Part shown: piece by piece, positions 17,992 to 27,388 of the stretch
How the letters are laid out: each line of letters starts with the position of its first letter
How positions within the stretch are numbered: the stretch's first letter is position 1
Assembly (NCBI GenBank): GCA_018303365.1
Contig: JAGVYI010000008.1
Location: forward strand, 1 to 53,658
Direction: 5' to 3'
Source: Candidatus Woesearchaeota archaeon
Lineage (GTDB): Archaea; Nanobdellota; Nanobdellia; SCGC-AAA011-G17; JACPNG01
DNA length: 53,658 nt
The notes under the pieces: model-generated
Database searches by the model: none
What the model was told of the DNA's origin: nothing
The model's input: the letters and a program-made list of their open reading frames with translations, nothing else
Program-made: the position numbers and the translations under genes

Positions 17992-18525
17992 TTAGGCATA
18001 AGTTTCAAGAATTCTATGAGTAGGTCCTGAAGGGCGCAAAATACTAGAATAAAGACAGAAAGAAGAGACTTGAAAAGAAGTGGAAGGGGATTCTAGAGAA
18101 GAAAAGGTCTCTGAAAACGTTTTTGGATCTTTTAGTAGACGAACACGGGCTAAGGTGAGGTGTGCAGAAAAAGAAGTAGTTGTAGGGAAAAGATCAAGAA
18201 GAGTTTCATCAATCTGGCGTTGCAGAGAAATTAGCGGCTTCTCAGGAGAAAGACCAACCCACAGTACACGAGGGTAGCGGTTGCCAGGAAAAAGACCTAG
18301 AGACGAAATGCTTAGAGAGAAAGGGATAAAAGAAATTTGGGAAAGTCGCGAAGAAATTATATCCTGCTGAAGAGCGTCAACCTCGCCAAGGAACTTTAAA
18401 GTTAGGTGAAGGTTCTTTTTTGCAACAAGGGATAGCTTAGCTGGAAGAGAACGAAGAGACTTCTGGAAAGAAAAAAGAATATCTCCAACTGTAATGGGAA
18501 GAGGAACCGCAACAAAGAGTCTCAT
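17992..18525 (-). CDS. thpR: RNA 2',3'-cyclic phosphodiesterase (2H family)
   Basis: The 177-residue enzyme is a 2H phosphoesterase (LigT/ThpR) with its two HxT motifs at HLT 40-42 (HLTLKFLGEV) and HLT 123-125 (HLTLARVR). It opens 2',3'-cyclic phosphates on RNA ends and is often linked to tRNA processing. The start [10 protein letters not shown] is typical. It begins four bases inside the upstream pan gene (overlapping stop and start), so pan and thpR form one transcript. Functional coupling to the proteasome is not expected; this is probably genome compaction. Confidence 0.9.
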   Translation of the reverse strand: MRLFVAVPLPITVGDILFSFQKSLRSLPAKLSLVAKKNLHLTLKFLGEVDALQQDIISSRLSQISFIPFSLSISSLGLFPGNRYPRVLWVGLSPEKPLISLQRQIDETLLDLFPTTTSFSAHLTLARVRLLKDPKTFSETFSSLESPSTSFQVSSFCLYSSILRPSGPTHRILETYA

Positions 18526-19649
18526 CCGAACATGGTGAGGTGTTCTGAAGGAGAAATCATACGAAACTTGTTAATGGCGCTGGAAAAGTCATCTTGAGTA
18601 ACAAATGTGCGTCCATCACGAAGAGCAAAATATCCTGCTTCAGTACAAACACCCTTGATCTCTGCACCACAAAATCCCTCTGTACGTGGGACTAGTAAAG
18701 AAATATCAACTCCGCTTAAAGACATTCCTCTAGTGTAAATAGAAAAAATATTTTTACGGCTTAAGGGGTCAGGCAAAGGTACTTCAATAAGCCTATCAAA
18801 ACGACCTGGGCGCAAAAGCGCCTTGTCTATAACCTCAAGCCTATTGGTAGCACCAATAACCTTAACCCCATCTAAAGACTTGAACCCATCCAGCTCAGTA
18901 AGAAGCTGCATAAAGGTTCGTTGCACCTCTCTTTCCCCAGAAGCCCCAACATCAATACGAGTTGAAGCAAGAGCGTCAATCTCATCAATAAAGATAATAG
19001 AAGGAGATTTCTCACGGGCCATGGAGAAAAGGTCCTTGACAAGTTTTGCACCATCGCCGATGAATTTTTGATTTAACTCAGATGCAGTAACTTGGATGAA
19101 AGTAGCATTTGTTGAGTGAGCAACTGCCTTTGCAAGAAGAGTCTTTCCAGTACCCGTAGGACCGTGCAGAAGAATTCCTTTGGGAGGTTCAATACCGATT
19201 TGTGAGAAAAGTTGAGGATTGATAAGGGGGAGTTCAACAACTTCTTGGAGATCACGAATAGGGTCTTTCAATCCCCCGACCTGATCCCAAGATACAGAAG
19301 GTTTCTCTAAAATCACAAAGGACTCAATGTCAAAATGGTTCGTTTGTTCAATCTTATCCACAATTGTAAGTGAATGTTGCTCAACAAGGACAGTGTCGTA
19401 GGGGGAGAGTTGTGGACGGAGACTATCCAGAACCTCGACAAGAAAATAATTCCCATTAGGGAGACGAATAACTGCATGCTTACCAACAAGCTTCCTGACC
19501 TCACAGACAAGAAGAGGTTTCTTCTTAAATTTACCAATCTCGCTCTTAAGGTAAGAAACAGTTGCTTTCAAAACACGGTTTTCTGAATGAGGGTCAAGAC
19601 CAGATGAGAAAAGGTTATAGTCATAATCTGAACTGACGCGGGTCTCCAT
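18522..19649 (-). CDS. pan: Proteasome-activating nucleotidase (PAN)
   Basis: This AAA+ hexamer unfolds substrates into the 20S proteasome. The ATG at 19649 ([10 protein letters not shown]) is preferred over the TTG one codon earlier. The order is a short N-terminal segment with weak coiled-coil ([17 protein letters not shown]), an OB domain ([28 protein letters not shown]), then the AAA+ core with Walker A GPTGTGKT at 163-170 (Thr replaces the common second Pro), Walker B IIFIDEID and [20 protein letters not shown]. The N-terminal coil is shorter than in classical PAN. The C-terminus is TMFG; the usual Hb-Tyr-X docking motif is replaced by Met-Phe-Gly. Length is 375 residues. Confidence 0.92.
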   Translation of the reverse strand: METRVSSDYDYNLFSSGLDPHSENRVLKATVSYLKSEIGKFKKKPLLVCEVRKLVGKHAVIRLPNGNYFLVEVLDSLRPQLSPYDTVLVEQHSLTIVDKIEQTNHFDIESFVILEKPSVSWDQVGGLKDPIRDLQEVVELPLINPQLFSQIGIEPPKGILLHGPTGTGKTLLAKAVAHSTNATFIQVTASELNQKFIGDGAKLVKDLFSMAREKSPSIIFIDEIDALASTRIDVGASGEREVQRTFMQLLTELDGFKSLDGVKVIGATNRLEVIDKALLRPGRFDRLIEVPLPDPLSRKNIFSIYTRGMSLSGVDISLLVPRTEGFCGAEIKGVCTEAGYFALRDGRTFVTQDDFSSAINKFRMISPSEHLTMFG

Positions 19650-19714
19650 CAAGGATCTTCCAAAAACTATTGAAAAGAAAAAGGGATAGTTGTTTATAAA
19701 TTTTTCTCTGTAAA

Positions 19715-20845
19715 CTAACGAGTAACAGAAAGAGAATCAATATGTTCACGAAGCTTACGCATTTTTGGACGTTGAAAATGTTTGCGTGCAGGCTCGAGAA
19801 AGGTAGAAAGGTAATCTGCCAAAGCGGTTTTTAGATCAAGGGGATGAACCTGTTTTCGCTTAAAATCACTTTCAAGTTCAAGAAAGGACTCATAAACAAT
19901 GTCTCCTCCAAATTTATCAGGGCGAGAAACATTGAAAGATGAACGCGCTGAAGTGAAGACGAGGTGTTTAATCCAATCCAGAATCGGATTAAAAGAAACC
20001 ACCCCCTCTGGACAGAAAGCCGCACGAAGCTTACTGTGAATCAAAGAAGGATCATCATGAATGAAAACAGCAGAAGAAGGATTAGATTTACTCATCTTCA
20101 TTTCTGAAAGGGCCTCACTAAGATTGGAGGCAGGAACTGGCCAAGCAGGAGGAGCTTGCAAACCAAGAAGAAGGTGATGGTGCACAGCTAGAGGTTTAGA
20201 AGGGGTCCTCTTGTCAAGAAGGAGTGGCCTGACTTGCATACGCGATGCAACTTCACGAGCGAGGATATGGGCCTTTCGCTGGTCAATGCCAGAATGTGCA
20301 AGGGAAATATCCTGGATAAAAATATCTGCAACTTGCATAGGTGTGTAGAAAAGACTTGCTAAATCTGCAACATCACTTTCTTTGCGACCCATGATCGTAG
20401 TTGAGCGCAGTGCTCGTTTTAAGGTCATGCGACGAGCTATGTCAATAACAGTTTGCCAGTAAAGATCATTATTATGATAAAGATCGTCTGCACGAACGAA
20501 AGAAACACGTTCAGGATCACCTCCACAAAGGGAGACACTGGCTTTAAGACTTTCTGTAAAATACCCTGCAGCACTACGTATGACTGAAAGGTCTCCACTG
20601 AGTTTCCGATTAATCCAAGCATGCCAAGTTGCAAGAAAACAATGACAACGGACTCCTGCTTTTTGAAAGTCGGCAATCTTCAGGCCAGCCATTATTCCAG
20701 ATCCTATGTGAAGTTTTCCAGAGACTTCAAATCCGATATAATGTTTAAGGCGATAGCCTTGTGAAATATAGTTGTGAAGATCTGAGGGAGTAAGTACTTC
20801 CTCTGTGTTCCGTGTAATGTAAGAAATTTTCTTATCGGTATCCAT
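19715..20845 (-). CDS. tyrS: Tyrosyl-tRNA synthetase
   Basis: This class I synthetase charges tRNA-Tyr. The HIGH motif is HIGSG at 46-50, and KMSKS is KMSKSN near residue 250. The specificity segment follows the archaeal/eukaryotic type (DLASLFYTPMQVADIF, QDISLAHSGIDQRKAHILAREVA), where the paired Tyr/Asp region recognises tyrosine. There is no C-terminal S4-like domain, as normal for archaea. At 376 residues it is slightly longer than the minimal archaeal form. Its start shares a central TATA-like box with the divergent gene at 20896. Confidence 0.92.
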   Translation of the reverse strand: MDTDKKISYITRNTEEVLTPSDLHNYISQGYRLKHYIGFEVSGKLHIGSGIMAGLKIADFQKAGVRCHCFLATWHAWINRKLSGDLSVIRSAAGYFTESLKASVSLCGGDPERVSFVRADDLYHNNDLYWQTVIDIARRMTLKRALRSTTIMGRKESDVADLASLFYTPMQVADIFIQDISLAHSGIDQRKAHILAREVASRMQVRPLLLDKRTPSKPLAVHHHLLLGLQAPPAWPVPASNLSEALSEMKMSKSNPSSAVFIHDDPSLIHSKLRAAFCPEGVVSFNPILDWIKHLVFTSARSSFNVSRPDKFGGDIVYESFLELESDFKRKQVHPLDLKTALADYLSTFLEPARKHFQRPKMRKLREHIDSLSVTR

Positions 20846-20866
20846 CTGAGAAAAGAAAGAATAAGG

Positions 20867-20876
20867 AATATAAATG
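20867..20876. promoter_or_regulatory. Shared TATA-like box between tyrS and the OB-fold gene
   Basis: ATATAAAT (20868-20875) is centred about 26 bp from the tyrS ATG at 20845 and about 25 bp from the GTG at 20896. The two divergent genes are only 50 bp apart and no second A/T box fits, so one TBP site probably serves both. Confidence 0.5.
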
Positions 20877-20895
20877 TATCGAAGAAGGGTGTTGT

Positions 20896-21246
20896 GTGCA
20901 GGAAAGGACTATATTAAAGTTGGCGATGGTTGTTGCACTGAGTGGAACACTTCTTCTGTTGTTTATAAACGATAAAATGAGTTTGGATGAGTCAAATATA
21001 GAAGCGATAAAAAGTGTAGAGGAAGAAACAAGTGTGAACTTAAAAGGAAGGGTTGTTAGTATAAAAGAAACACCGGGTCTATATATTTTCAATGTAGAGG
21101 ATGATACGGGTGAAATTAGGGTAGTGGCTTTCAAACAGAATAAAAACGAAGAGCTGCACAGGGGTGATATTATTAACATAGAAGGTAAGGTGAAAAAGTA
21201 TAAAGGAGTAAATGAGATAGAAGCAGAACTAATAGTGCTGTACTAA
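20896..21246 (+). CDS. Membrane-anchored OB-fold protein
   Basis: The 116-residue protein has an N-terminal transmembrane helix (ILKLAMVVALSGTLLLLFI) and then an OB-fold of the nucleic-acid-binding type (NLKGRVVSIKETPGLYIFNVEDDTGEIRVVAF, RGDIINIEGKVKKYKGVNEIEAELI). The helix suggests the OB domain faces outside the membrane, tethered to it. The start is GTG 20896, chosen by its distance to the central TATA-like box. Similar anchored OB proteins occur in archaea without a fixed function. It is followed 1 bp later by the TctA-like permease gene, so the two are co-expressed. Confidence 0.75.
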   Translation: MQERTILKLAMVVALSGTLLLLFINDKMSLDESNIEAIKSVEEETSVNLKGRVVSIKETPGLYIFNVEDDTGEIRVVAFKQNKNEELHRGDIINIEGKVKKYKGVNEIEAELIVLY

Positions 21247-21247
21247 A

Positions 21248-22453
21248 ATGATTCTAAATATATTGATATCTATTTTCGGTGGAGTAATAGCTGGAATGGT
21301 GACAGGCTTCACCCCAGGTATACACATAAACCTTATTGCTGCTACCACCGTAGCGACAGCCCCCACCCTATTGAAGTATACAGACACCCTGAATTTAGTT
21401 ACTTTTATTCTTGCAATGTCAGTAACACACACCTTCTTAGATACAATCCCGGCAACTTTCCTTGGAGTACCGGAAGCAGATACCGCTTTAGCAGTACTAC
21501 CTGCTCACAGAATGGTCCAAGAAGGAAACGGGATTGAAGCTGTACAGCTTACCGTAATAGGAAGCCTAATCGGGTTAATAAGTGCAACTTTACTGCTAAT
21601 TCCAATGGTTTATGCTGTGGAGAAGGGTTACCCTTTTGTCCAGCAGCATATTGGAGCAATACTTATAGGTGCATCAGCAATAGTAATCTACAAAGAGAAA
21701 AGAAAGCGTCTTTGGGCATTGACGATATTTTTTATGGCTGGCGCACTCGGTATGGCGGTAACAACAATGCCTAAACTGACACAACCACTCTTTCCCTTAC
21801 TTTCGGGGCTGTTTGGAGTGAGTAATCTTGTTATAAGTCTTAAAAATAGGACAACCCTCCCGAAACAGAAGAAAGTTAATCTACAAATAAGAAAAAGGGA
21901 AGTAAGTAAAGCAATAACAGGAGGGATGGCTGCAGCAACCTTAAGCGGATTCTTGCCTGGCCTTGGGGCAGCACAGGCTGCGATCATCGCAACAAGCATG
22001 TTCAGGAAAATAACAGAAAAAGGTTATCTTGTTGTAATTGGAGCAATAAACACAATCATAATGGTGATAAGTGTAATCGCCCTGTACACCATTGATAAAG
22101 CAAGGAATGGGAGCATCGTTGCCATAGCAGAACTTCTTGAGATGTTTAATAAAGAATATTTAGTAATGAGTGTGGCCGTAATGCTTATCGCAGGAGGGTT
22201 GGCAACAGTAGTGGCTATTAAATCTGCACCAGTATTTGCGAAACTTATAGAAAAGGTATCATACAAAAAGCTATCTTTAAGTATAATCTTGATTCTGACC
22301 ATCATGACGATGATACTTTCTGGATGGGTCGGATTCGTTGTCCTTGTGACTGCTACAGCCTTAGGAATAATTCCTTCTGTAAGGGGAATAGGAAAAAACC
22401 ATTTGATGGGTTGCCTTTTGATTCCAGTAATTTTTTTCTTCTTACAAGGTTAG
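21248..22453 (+). CDS. TctA/DUF112-family integral membrane permease
   Basis: The 401-residue protein has about ten hydrophobic helices and the signature repeats of the TctA superfamily: GGVIAGMVTGFTPGIHINL near the N-terminus and GGMAAATLSGFLPGLGAAQAA in the second half, each with the Gly-x-x-Pro-Gly turn that lines the substrate path. Bacterial TctA transports tricarboxylates with TctB/TctC. Those partners are absent here, as is usual for archaeal homologues (COG1784), whose substrate is unknown. It lies 1 bp after the OB-fold gene. Its last bases overlap the convergent polC stop by 4 bp. Confidence 0.85.
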   Translation: MILNILISIFGGVIAGMVTGFTPGIHINLIAATTVATAPTLLKYTDTLNLVTFILAMSVTHTFLDTIPATFLGVPEADTALAVLPAHRMVQEGNGIEAVQLTVIGSLIGLISATLLLIPMVYAVEKGYPFVQQHIGAILIGASAIVIYKEKRKRLWALTIFFMAGALGMAVTTMPKLTQPLFPLLSGLFGVSNLVISLKNRTTLPKQKKVNLQIRKREVSKAITGGMAAATLSGFLPGLGAAQAAIIATSMFRKITEKGYLVVIGAINTIIMVISVIALYTIDKARNGSIVAIAELLEMFNKEYLVMSVAVMLIAGGLATVVAIKSAPVFAKLIEKVSYKKLSLSIILILTIMTMILSGWVGFVVLVTATALGIIPSVRGIGKNHLMGCLLIPVIFFFLQG

Positions 22454-25400
22454 GCCCATTTAGAAAGACCCTCTTGACGTTCTGCTTCCTTACCAAAAAC
22501 ACCTTCAATGCGCCGCTGAGTAAGTTCAATTGTTTGCCGAAGATAAGGAGGAAGGGCATATTTTTCTGCAAGCTGCAAACAAGGTTCAAGATATTTTACA
22601 ATGCTGCCTTCAGCGATTGTAAAAAGAAGTTTACCTTTACACTTAAGGCACTTACCAGCAAGGGGAGGTCGACGATATTTTTCGTTACAGGAAACACAGC
22701 GAAATTGCTGTTGAGAGAACTTACGCAAATTACCCTTAATGTCCCTTATAAAATGGCGTTCGATAACAAGACGGGCAACGTCCCATTCATCAACAGCTCG
22801 AAGCCGCTCTGCGAGTCGCATCTGACCCTCAACCTTCCCAGCCATAGTTGGAATCGATTTATAACTGCTGCAGAGAACAGATTCATTTAGATTTGTGACA
22901 TCGTGCGTGAAAAGGGATCCTTCATACTGCTTATAAGTGCCCAGTCTCGAACCATAACGTTCAACAGAAACTTCCCAGGGATTCTTGTAGTCAAGGGCTG
23001 CTTCATAAAGATCCAAAGGATAAGATGAAACAATATCCATATCAAAGACCATATCATCAACCTCAGATGGGATTAGCTGAGATGTAAGAACTAAGGGCGC
23101 ATCCTGGGTAGCACCCCTATGCTGAGGGAGAAAGCTGCGAGAGAAGTTAAGGAAAGCATCAAGGAGCAAAATAACACAGGCCTCATCACCATCTGCATCA
23201 CGTCGCATCATACAATGTAAAAGAGGATGTGCAAAGAACCCTTGAGTATCTGAAAATCCAATAATCCGTGCAACATTCCCTGCAGAAGTATGTGGACTTA
23301 AAGCAACAACAAGATGTCCAACAAGGTCTATAGGTGAAGCAGCATTATAATAAGGGGTGAGTCTATATAGAGAAAATAGGAGGTTGTCAATAAAAAGCGA
23401 GATCCTGTGGAGAACCTTATCAGCACCATCTTCTAGGCTATGTTTTCCTGCAGGGAGGACGACATCTTGTGGCTTAAGCTCAAGAATTTGATCGTCCCTT
23501 TCAAGGGTATTGCCCTGAATGTCCTTATCATAACCAAGCGCGATAAGGCGACCGATACTCGTTCTAATCTCACATGGTTTGAAATGGGTCATCGCCATTT
23601 CAGTCATATCAAAGCGGATAGTCCCGTCTTTATTAACATGGATATTATACCTAGAGCGGAGAAGACCTTTAACAAGATGCTCCGGAATGCTCTTAGCGTT
23701 AGACATACCCCTAACGCCTTTAACGAGATCTCTGTATTCGCGAAGACCAAGAAGGCGCAAGGCTTGACGGTAGTAATGGGCGATAGGGATAGAACGGGTC
23801 TTTGAAGTCTTAGAAAGGGGATGAACACTACACGGGGAATGAAGGTCTAGCTTACATATAGGGCAAAAGTAATGCTGCTCAGTTCGACAGTGACAGGATT
23901 CACAAACAGGATAAATCGTGTCACACTGACAACTAGAGCAAAAGCGAATAGGAAAGTCAGAAATTACCTCTCCAATCTCAAGAGCAGATTGAAAACTTCG
24001 TAGCTTGCCCCCTTCCGAACCAACAGGAAAGAGGACATGGGGGCTGCCAGTAAGTTTACGCATTTTTGCTTTTTCAGGACGACCCATTCGCGCGCCAATA
24101 TAAGTGCCAGACTTGTCGCGAACGATAATTCCTGAGAGGTTGCAAACAATAGAGAGCACATCTTCCCCATTACAGCTGGGTAAAAGGTTGGGTAAATTGA
24201 GACAAAACTGGAATGCTACTGCATCATCCCCTACAACCAGAACTTTATTTTCAATAACCCTGTGAGGAATGCCAAGAAGTTCTAAACTACGTTTAGGGTC
24301 AATGTGAGAAAATTCAGAAGATTGGGGCATAGGAATTGAGACTTCATGTTCTGAAAAAGTTCCGCTACGAAGCCAAGACATAAGTGCTGAAAACATCTCA
24401 AGGGAGAGGTCTTTCCAATGGTAAGTATATCGTGGATGCAAAGGCACACCAAACTCCTTGCTAATGGAAATTGCATCGTGTGCTGAGATGAGGTAAAAAC
24501 GATCAGAGCATAGTTTAGTAACAAGGGGGTGAGAAGCACCGCTTGCGTTTAACTCGAGGACGTACCACTCTTCATTGTAGCCACAAGGAACAAGTTTATG
24601 GACTCTGTTGAAAAAGTCCCCGTAGTTGATAAGTATATCTCCGAGGAAAAGCACTTCTTTTATGTTGGGAAGGGCTGTGCGAGCCTCTGCTGCACTTTGA
24701 AGAAAAGTAACACTGCCATCCCGAAGTTTAACAATTGGACCTTCAATGAAATCGCAGACAGAGACCGCAGTGGACTTCCCTGGCCGTTCTGTACGAAACT
24801 GAGTGCCTACTGCAACAAAATCGTCAAGAACAACCATCGTTGCCGGATGAATCGCATCAGAAGAAAATCCAGAAATACGACACCGTCCATATCTTAAGCG
24901 AAAACCACCTGCCCTAAGGGGGTGTGAAAAAATAGGGCGTCCACCGACAAGGTCCTTGATATAAGTATAGTCTGGTTTTATCTGCCGTGCATCCTCCTGA
25001 CTTGAGCTAGGTTTGACCTTAGATCGAATGTTCTTTTGCAAGCTGATGAAATTTTTGAGAAAGTACCAATCCTCCATTCCGTAGTCTTGATACCATAAAA
25101 AAGACTTACCATAGAACTTTGCAGCCTTTTGAGTAAGGCCCTCCCCTAAGACCAAGCAAGGACCGTTTCTAAGGATATTTGTAGCAATCCTAGAAAGATT
25201 CTTATAATTGCTTACTTCAAAACGCTCAGAAGGGTCTCCATCAATTTGGACTGGAAGGTGTTGCACCATAAAACTAATTTCATCTTCGCTGGGGAGGTAC
25301 TGTAAGTTTGTTATTTTATCATGAAAATCGTAGAGTTCCGTCACCATCCGCTTAATCTCGGTCTCTGTGGGATCATAGGGTTGGTAGCCCATCTTGCGTC

Positions 25401-25920
25401 TGACATAGTCGCAAAGAAAAATAAAAATACAAGTTGCAGTTGTGCCAGCACTGCGAATAGGACCTGAAAAACAAAGGGAAAAATATTCCCCCTCATCAAG
25501 TCGCTTCTTAATCTCAAGGCGGGTAAAACCCTCAAGAGGAGAAGCAACAACCCCATTGGTTATGTAAGCAAGACCAACCCGAAGTCCTACCTCAATGGCC
25601 TCTTGAATACTCGAAAAGGTACAAAAACGCTGTTGGGCAACTTCTAAAGAAACTTCTAAAGCAACGCGCCAGTCTTGGACCCCATATTTACTCTCAAGCT
25701 CACCAATACGCTCAACAGCACCACTCCCTTTTATTTGTGGTGCTACTGCTGAGATAAGTCCAATAACTCTCTCGGCCATATTTTTAGCAAGAGGGATTTC
25801 AACCTCGAAAGAAGGGTCAAACCCTTTCTCCCTAGCACTTTGTGCCAAGGTATAGACTCTGGTTACCTCTTCCTGCAGGGAAGAGAAATATGCTTCCATT
25901 GACGGGCTTATATTATTCAT
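22450..25920 (-). CDS. polC: DNA polymerase II (PolD) large subunit DP2
   Basis: DP2 is the catalytic subunit of the archaea-specific replicative polymerase PolD. I start at ATG 25920 (MNNISPSMEAYFSSLQEEV); a TTG three codons upstream is less likely. Motifs seen are GPIRSAGTTATCIF, KPDYTYIKDLVGGRPIFSHP, the Cys clusters CSSCQCDTIYPVCESC and CPICKLDLHSPC, the catalytic RRDADGDEACVILLLDAFLNFSR near residue 906 (the more common NCDGD is DADGD here) and a terminal Zn finger CVSCNEKY...CLKCKGK. The tail RQEGLSKWA is a weak PCNA-box (QxxLxxW). At 1156 residues it has no intein. Its start overlaps the end of polB, forming a polB-polC unit. Confidence 0.95.
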   Translation of the reverse strand: MNNISPSMEAYFSSLQEEVTRVYTLAQSAREKGFDPSFEVEIPLAKNMAERVIGLISAVAPQIKGSGAVERIGELESKYGVQDWRVALEVSLEVAQQRFCTFSSIQEAIEVGLRVGLAYITNGVVASPLEGFTRLEIKKRLDEGEYFSLCFSGPIRSAGTTATCIFIFLCDYVRRKMGYQPYDPTETEIKRMVTELYDFHDKITNLQYLPSEDEISFMVQHLPVQIDGDPSERFEVSNYKNLSRIATNILRNGPCLVLGEGLTQKAAKFYGKSFLWYQDYGMEDWYFLKNFISLQKNIRSKVKPSSSQEDARQIKPDYTYIKDLVGGRPIFSHPLRAGGFRLRYGRCRISGFSSDAIHPATMVVLDDFVAVGTQFRTERPGKSTAVSVCDFIEGPIVKLRDGSVTFLQSAAEARTALPNIKEVLFLGDILINYGDFFNRVHKLVPCGYNEEWYVLELNASGASHPLVTKLCSDRFYLISAHDAISISKEFGVPLHPRYTYHWKDLSLEMFSALMSWLRSGTFSEHEVSIPMPQSSEFSHIDPKRSLELLGIPHRVIENKVLVVGDDAVAFQFCLNLPNLLPSCNGEDVLSIVCNLSGIIVRDKSGTYIGARMGRPEKAKMRKLTGSPHVLFPVGSEGGKLRSFQSALEIGEVISDFPIRFCSSCQCDTIYPVCESCHCRTEQHYFCPICKLDLHSPCSVHPLSKTSKTRSIPIAHYYRQALRLLGLREYRDLVKGVRGMSNAKSIPEHLVKGLLRSRYNIHVNKDGTIRFDMTEMAMTHFKPCEIRTSIGRLIALGYDKDIQGNTLERDDQILELKPQDVVLPAGKHSLEDGADKVLHRISLFIDNLLFSLYRLTPYYNAASPIDLVGHLVVALSPHTSAGNVARIIGFSDTQGFFAHPLLHCMMRRDADGDEACVILLLDAFLNFSRSFLPQHRGATQDAPLVLTSQLIPSEVDDMVFDMDIVSSYPLDLYEAALDYKNPWEVSVERYGSRLGTYKQYEGSLFTHDVTNLNESVLCSSYKSIPTMAGKVEGQMRLAERLRAVDEWDVARLVIERHFIRDIKGNLRKFSQQQFRCVSCNEKYRRPPLAGKCLKCKGKLLFTIAEGSIVKYLEPCLQLAEKYALPPYLRQTIELTQRRIEGVFGKEAERQEGLSKWA

Positions 25921-27388
25921 AGGAATCAAATCGTAAGACCTTTACCTCCCTTGTCTGAAGATTAAGAACAGGAACTCGAGAAGGGTCGGGGTTATTTCCC
26001 GTTTTTTCCTGAAAATCGGTTTTAGCTTGGAAACATGAGCAGTTGATTGTGATAATATTATTGTAAGTAGAAACATCAGATCGGTGAAGGTCACCACACA
26101 CAAAAACGTCAGGCACCTTCTCAATAACAAGAGGATCTTTCTGTGGGTGTGGAATATACAAGTTAGAGGAATGAGAGGGGGCGAGATGGCGGCGTTGCAA
26201 AAGAAAGCGATGCACAAATCTGGGGTTATCACGAGCTTTGTTCGCTATGAGGCTCTCAACACTGTCAATATAATAGTGGAAACTAGCTCCGTGATACAAC
26301 AAAATATCAAATCCTGGAAAATCTTCTGACGAGTGTATAGTCACAAAGGAAGGGTTAGTGAGCATACGAACATTTGGAAGACCCGCTAAGGCGGCTGCAT
26401 AATTTAAGTCAAGTGTCGGCTGTGGTTCAGAGATACGGATTGCGTCGTGCTGGCCTGGGCAGACGAAGATTATAATATCTTTACGGATATAAGAAAGAAG
26501 CTCAGCGGCCTTTGCATATTGACTGCGTATGTCCTGAATCGCTAGCCTGAGGTCCTGCCCTGGGAAAATACCAACACCATCAATAAGGTCACCAACAATG
26601 AAAAGGTAGCGTACCTTCGAAGCAATAGTCCGCTGCTCTTCTGTGCCTTCACAGCAATTGATCCAATCAATGAAACGGAAGAAATCATCTGAAAGAAAGT
26701 CAACACTCCCTATATGGATATCTGAAATAAAGGCGGCATATGCCTCGTCCGGGGATTTCTTAATCTCTTTGGTGTAAGGGGTGTCTGGGAGAAACAAAGA
26801 ATTAGCGAAAATAATCCTGTCCCCCACTTTCCCTGTAATGCCTATGACTTCATCGTAGACAAGGTCAAGAGCAGAAGAATAAAAATGATTGTTCTTGTGG
26901 ATAAGAACTTTAACTTGACCTGTAGGATCTTCTAGGGTAAGAAGAATGTTTCCGTTCTTGGTTTTCTCTTTATCAAAAACAATCCCAATAATGGAAAGGA
27001 GTTCATCCTTTTGCTTTTGAGAGACCCTACCAATAGAGATTACATTTTGAAATTCTGGACGAAGACGTAGAATTTCTTGAAGCTGCCGATAGCGGGATGT
27101 AAAGTGGGACACAAAGTCAGAAACAGTCTGTTTTCCAGAAGGGAGAATAGGGGAGTTATGAATGGAGAAGGATGTCCTACCTTTTTTAGATAAAGAAGAA
27201 AGTCTAGTATCTGGCTGTGCAGAAGAAGGTAAAGGGATATTGTTAATGACAAAAGGAAAAGGTTTTGAGGAAGAGAAAGAAGAATAAAAAGAGTCCTTGT
27301 CAAGGTCTTGTGGAAGGTTCTCAAAGAATTGTGGACTGACAAGGTGGCCTCGTTTGAGAAAGTAGTGAATAATTTCAGATTCAATCAT
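25913..27388 (-). CDS. polB: DNA polymerase II (PolD) small subunit DP1
   Basis: DP1 is the 3'-5' proofreading exonuclease subunit of PolD. The N-terminal 110 residues are variable and Ser-rich. An OB domain follows (SIIGIVFDKEKTKNGNILLTLEDPTGQVKVLI), then the calcineurin-like phosphodiesterase core with ISDIHIGS near 223, VGDLIDGVGIFPGQD, PGQHDAIRISEPQP, YHGASFHYYID and the His-rich CGDLHRSD. All metal-binding positions look intact, so exonuclease activity is likely. At 491 residues it is short for the family (often 600 or more), the reduction being in the N-terminal half. It overlaps orc1 upstream by 4 bp and polC downstream by 8 bp. Confidence 0.94.
   Translation of the reverse strand: MIESEIIHYFLKRGHLVSPQFFENLPQDLDKDSFYSSFSSSKPFPFVINNIPLPSSAQPDTRLSSLSKKGRTSFSIHNSPILPSGKQTVSDFVSHFTSRYRQLQEILRLRPEFQNVISIGRVSQKQKDELLSIIGIVFDKEKTKNGNILLTLEDPTGQVKVLIHKNNHFYSSALDLVYDEVIGITGKVGDRIIFANSLFLPDTPYTKEIKKSPDEAYAAFISDIHIGSVDFLSDDFFRFIDWINCCEGTEEQRTIASKVRYLFIVGDLIDGVGIFPGQDLRLAIQDIRSQYAKAAELLSYIRKDIIIFVCPGQHDAIRISEPQPTLDLNYAAALAGLPNVRMLTNPSFVTIHSSEDFPGFDILLYHGASFHYYIDSVESLIANKARDNPRFVHRFLLQRRHLAPSHSSNLYIPHPQKDPLVIEKVPDVFVCGDLHRSDVSTYNNIITINCSCFQAKTDFQEKTGNNPDPSRVPVLNLQTREVKVLRFDSYE

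Noticed and set aside
22450-25920. Possible intein in DP2
   Set aside because: The catalytic region reads straight through the usual insertion points without a splicing-domain sequence.
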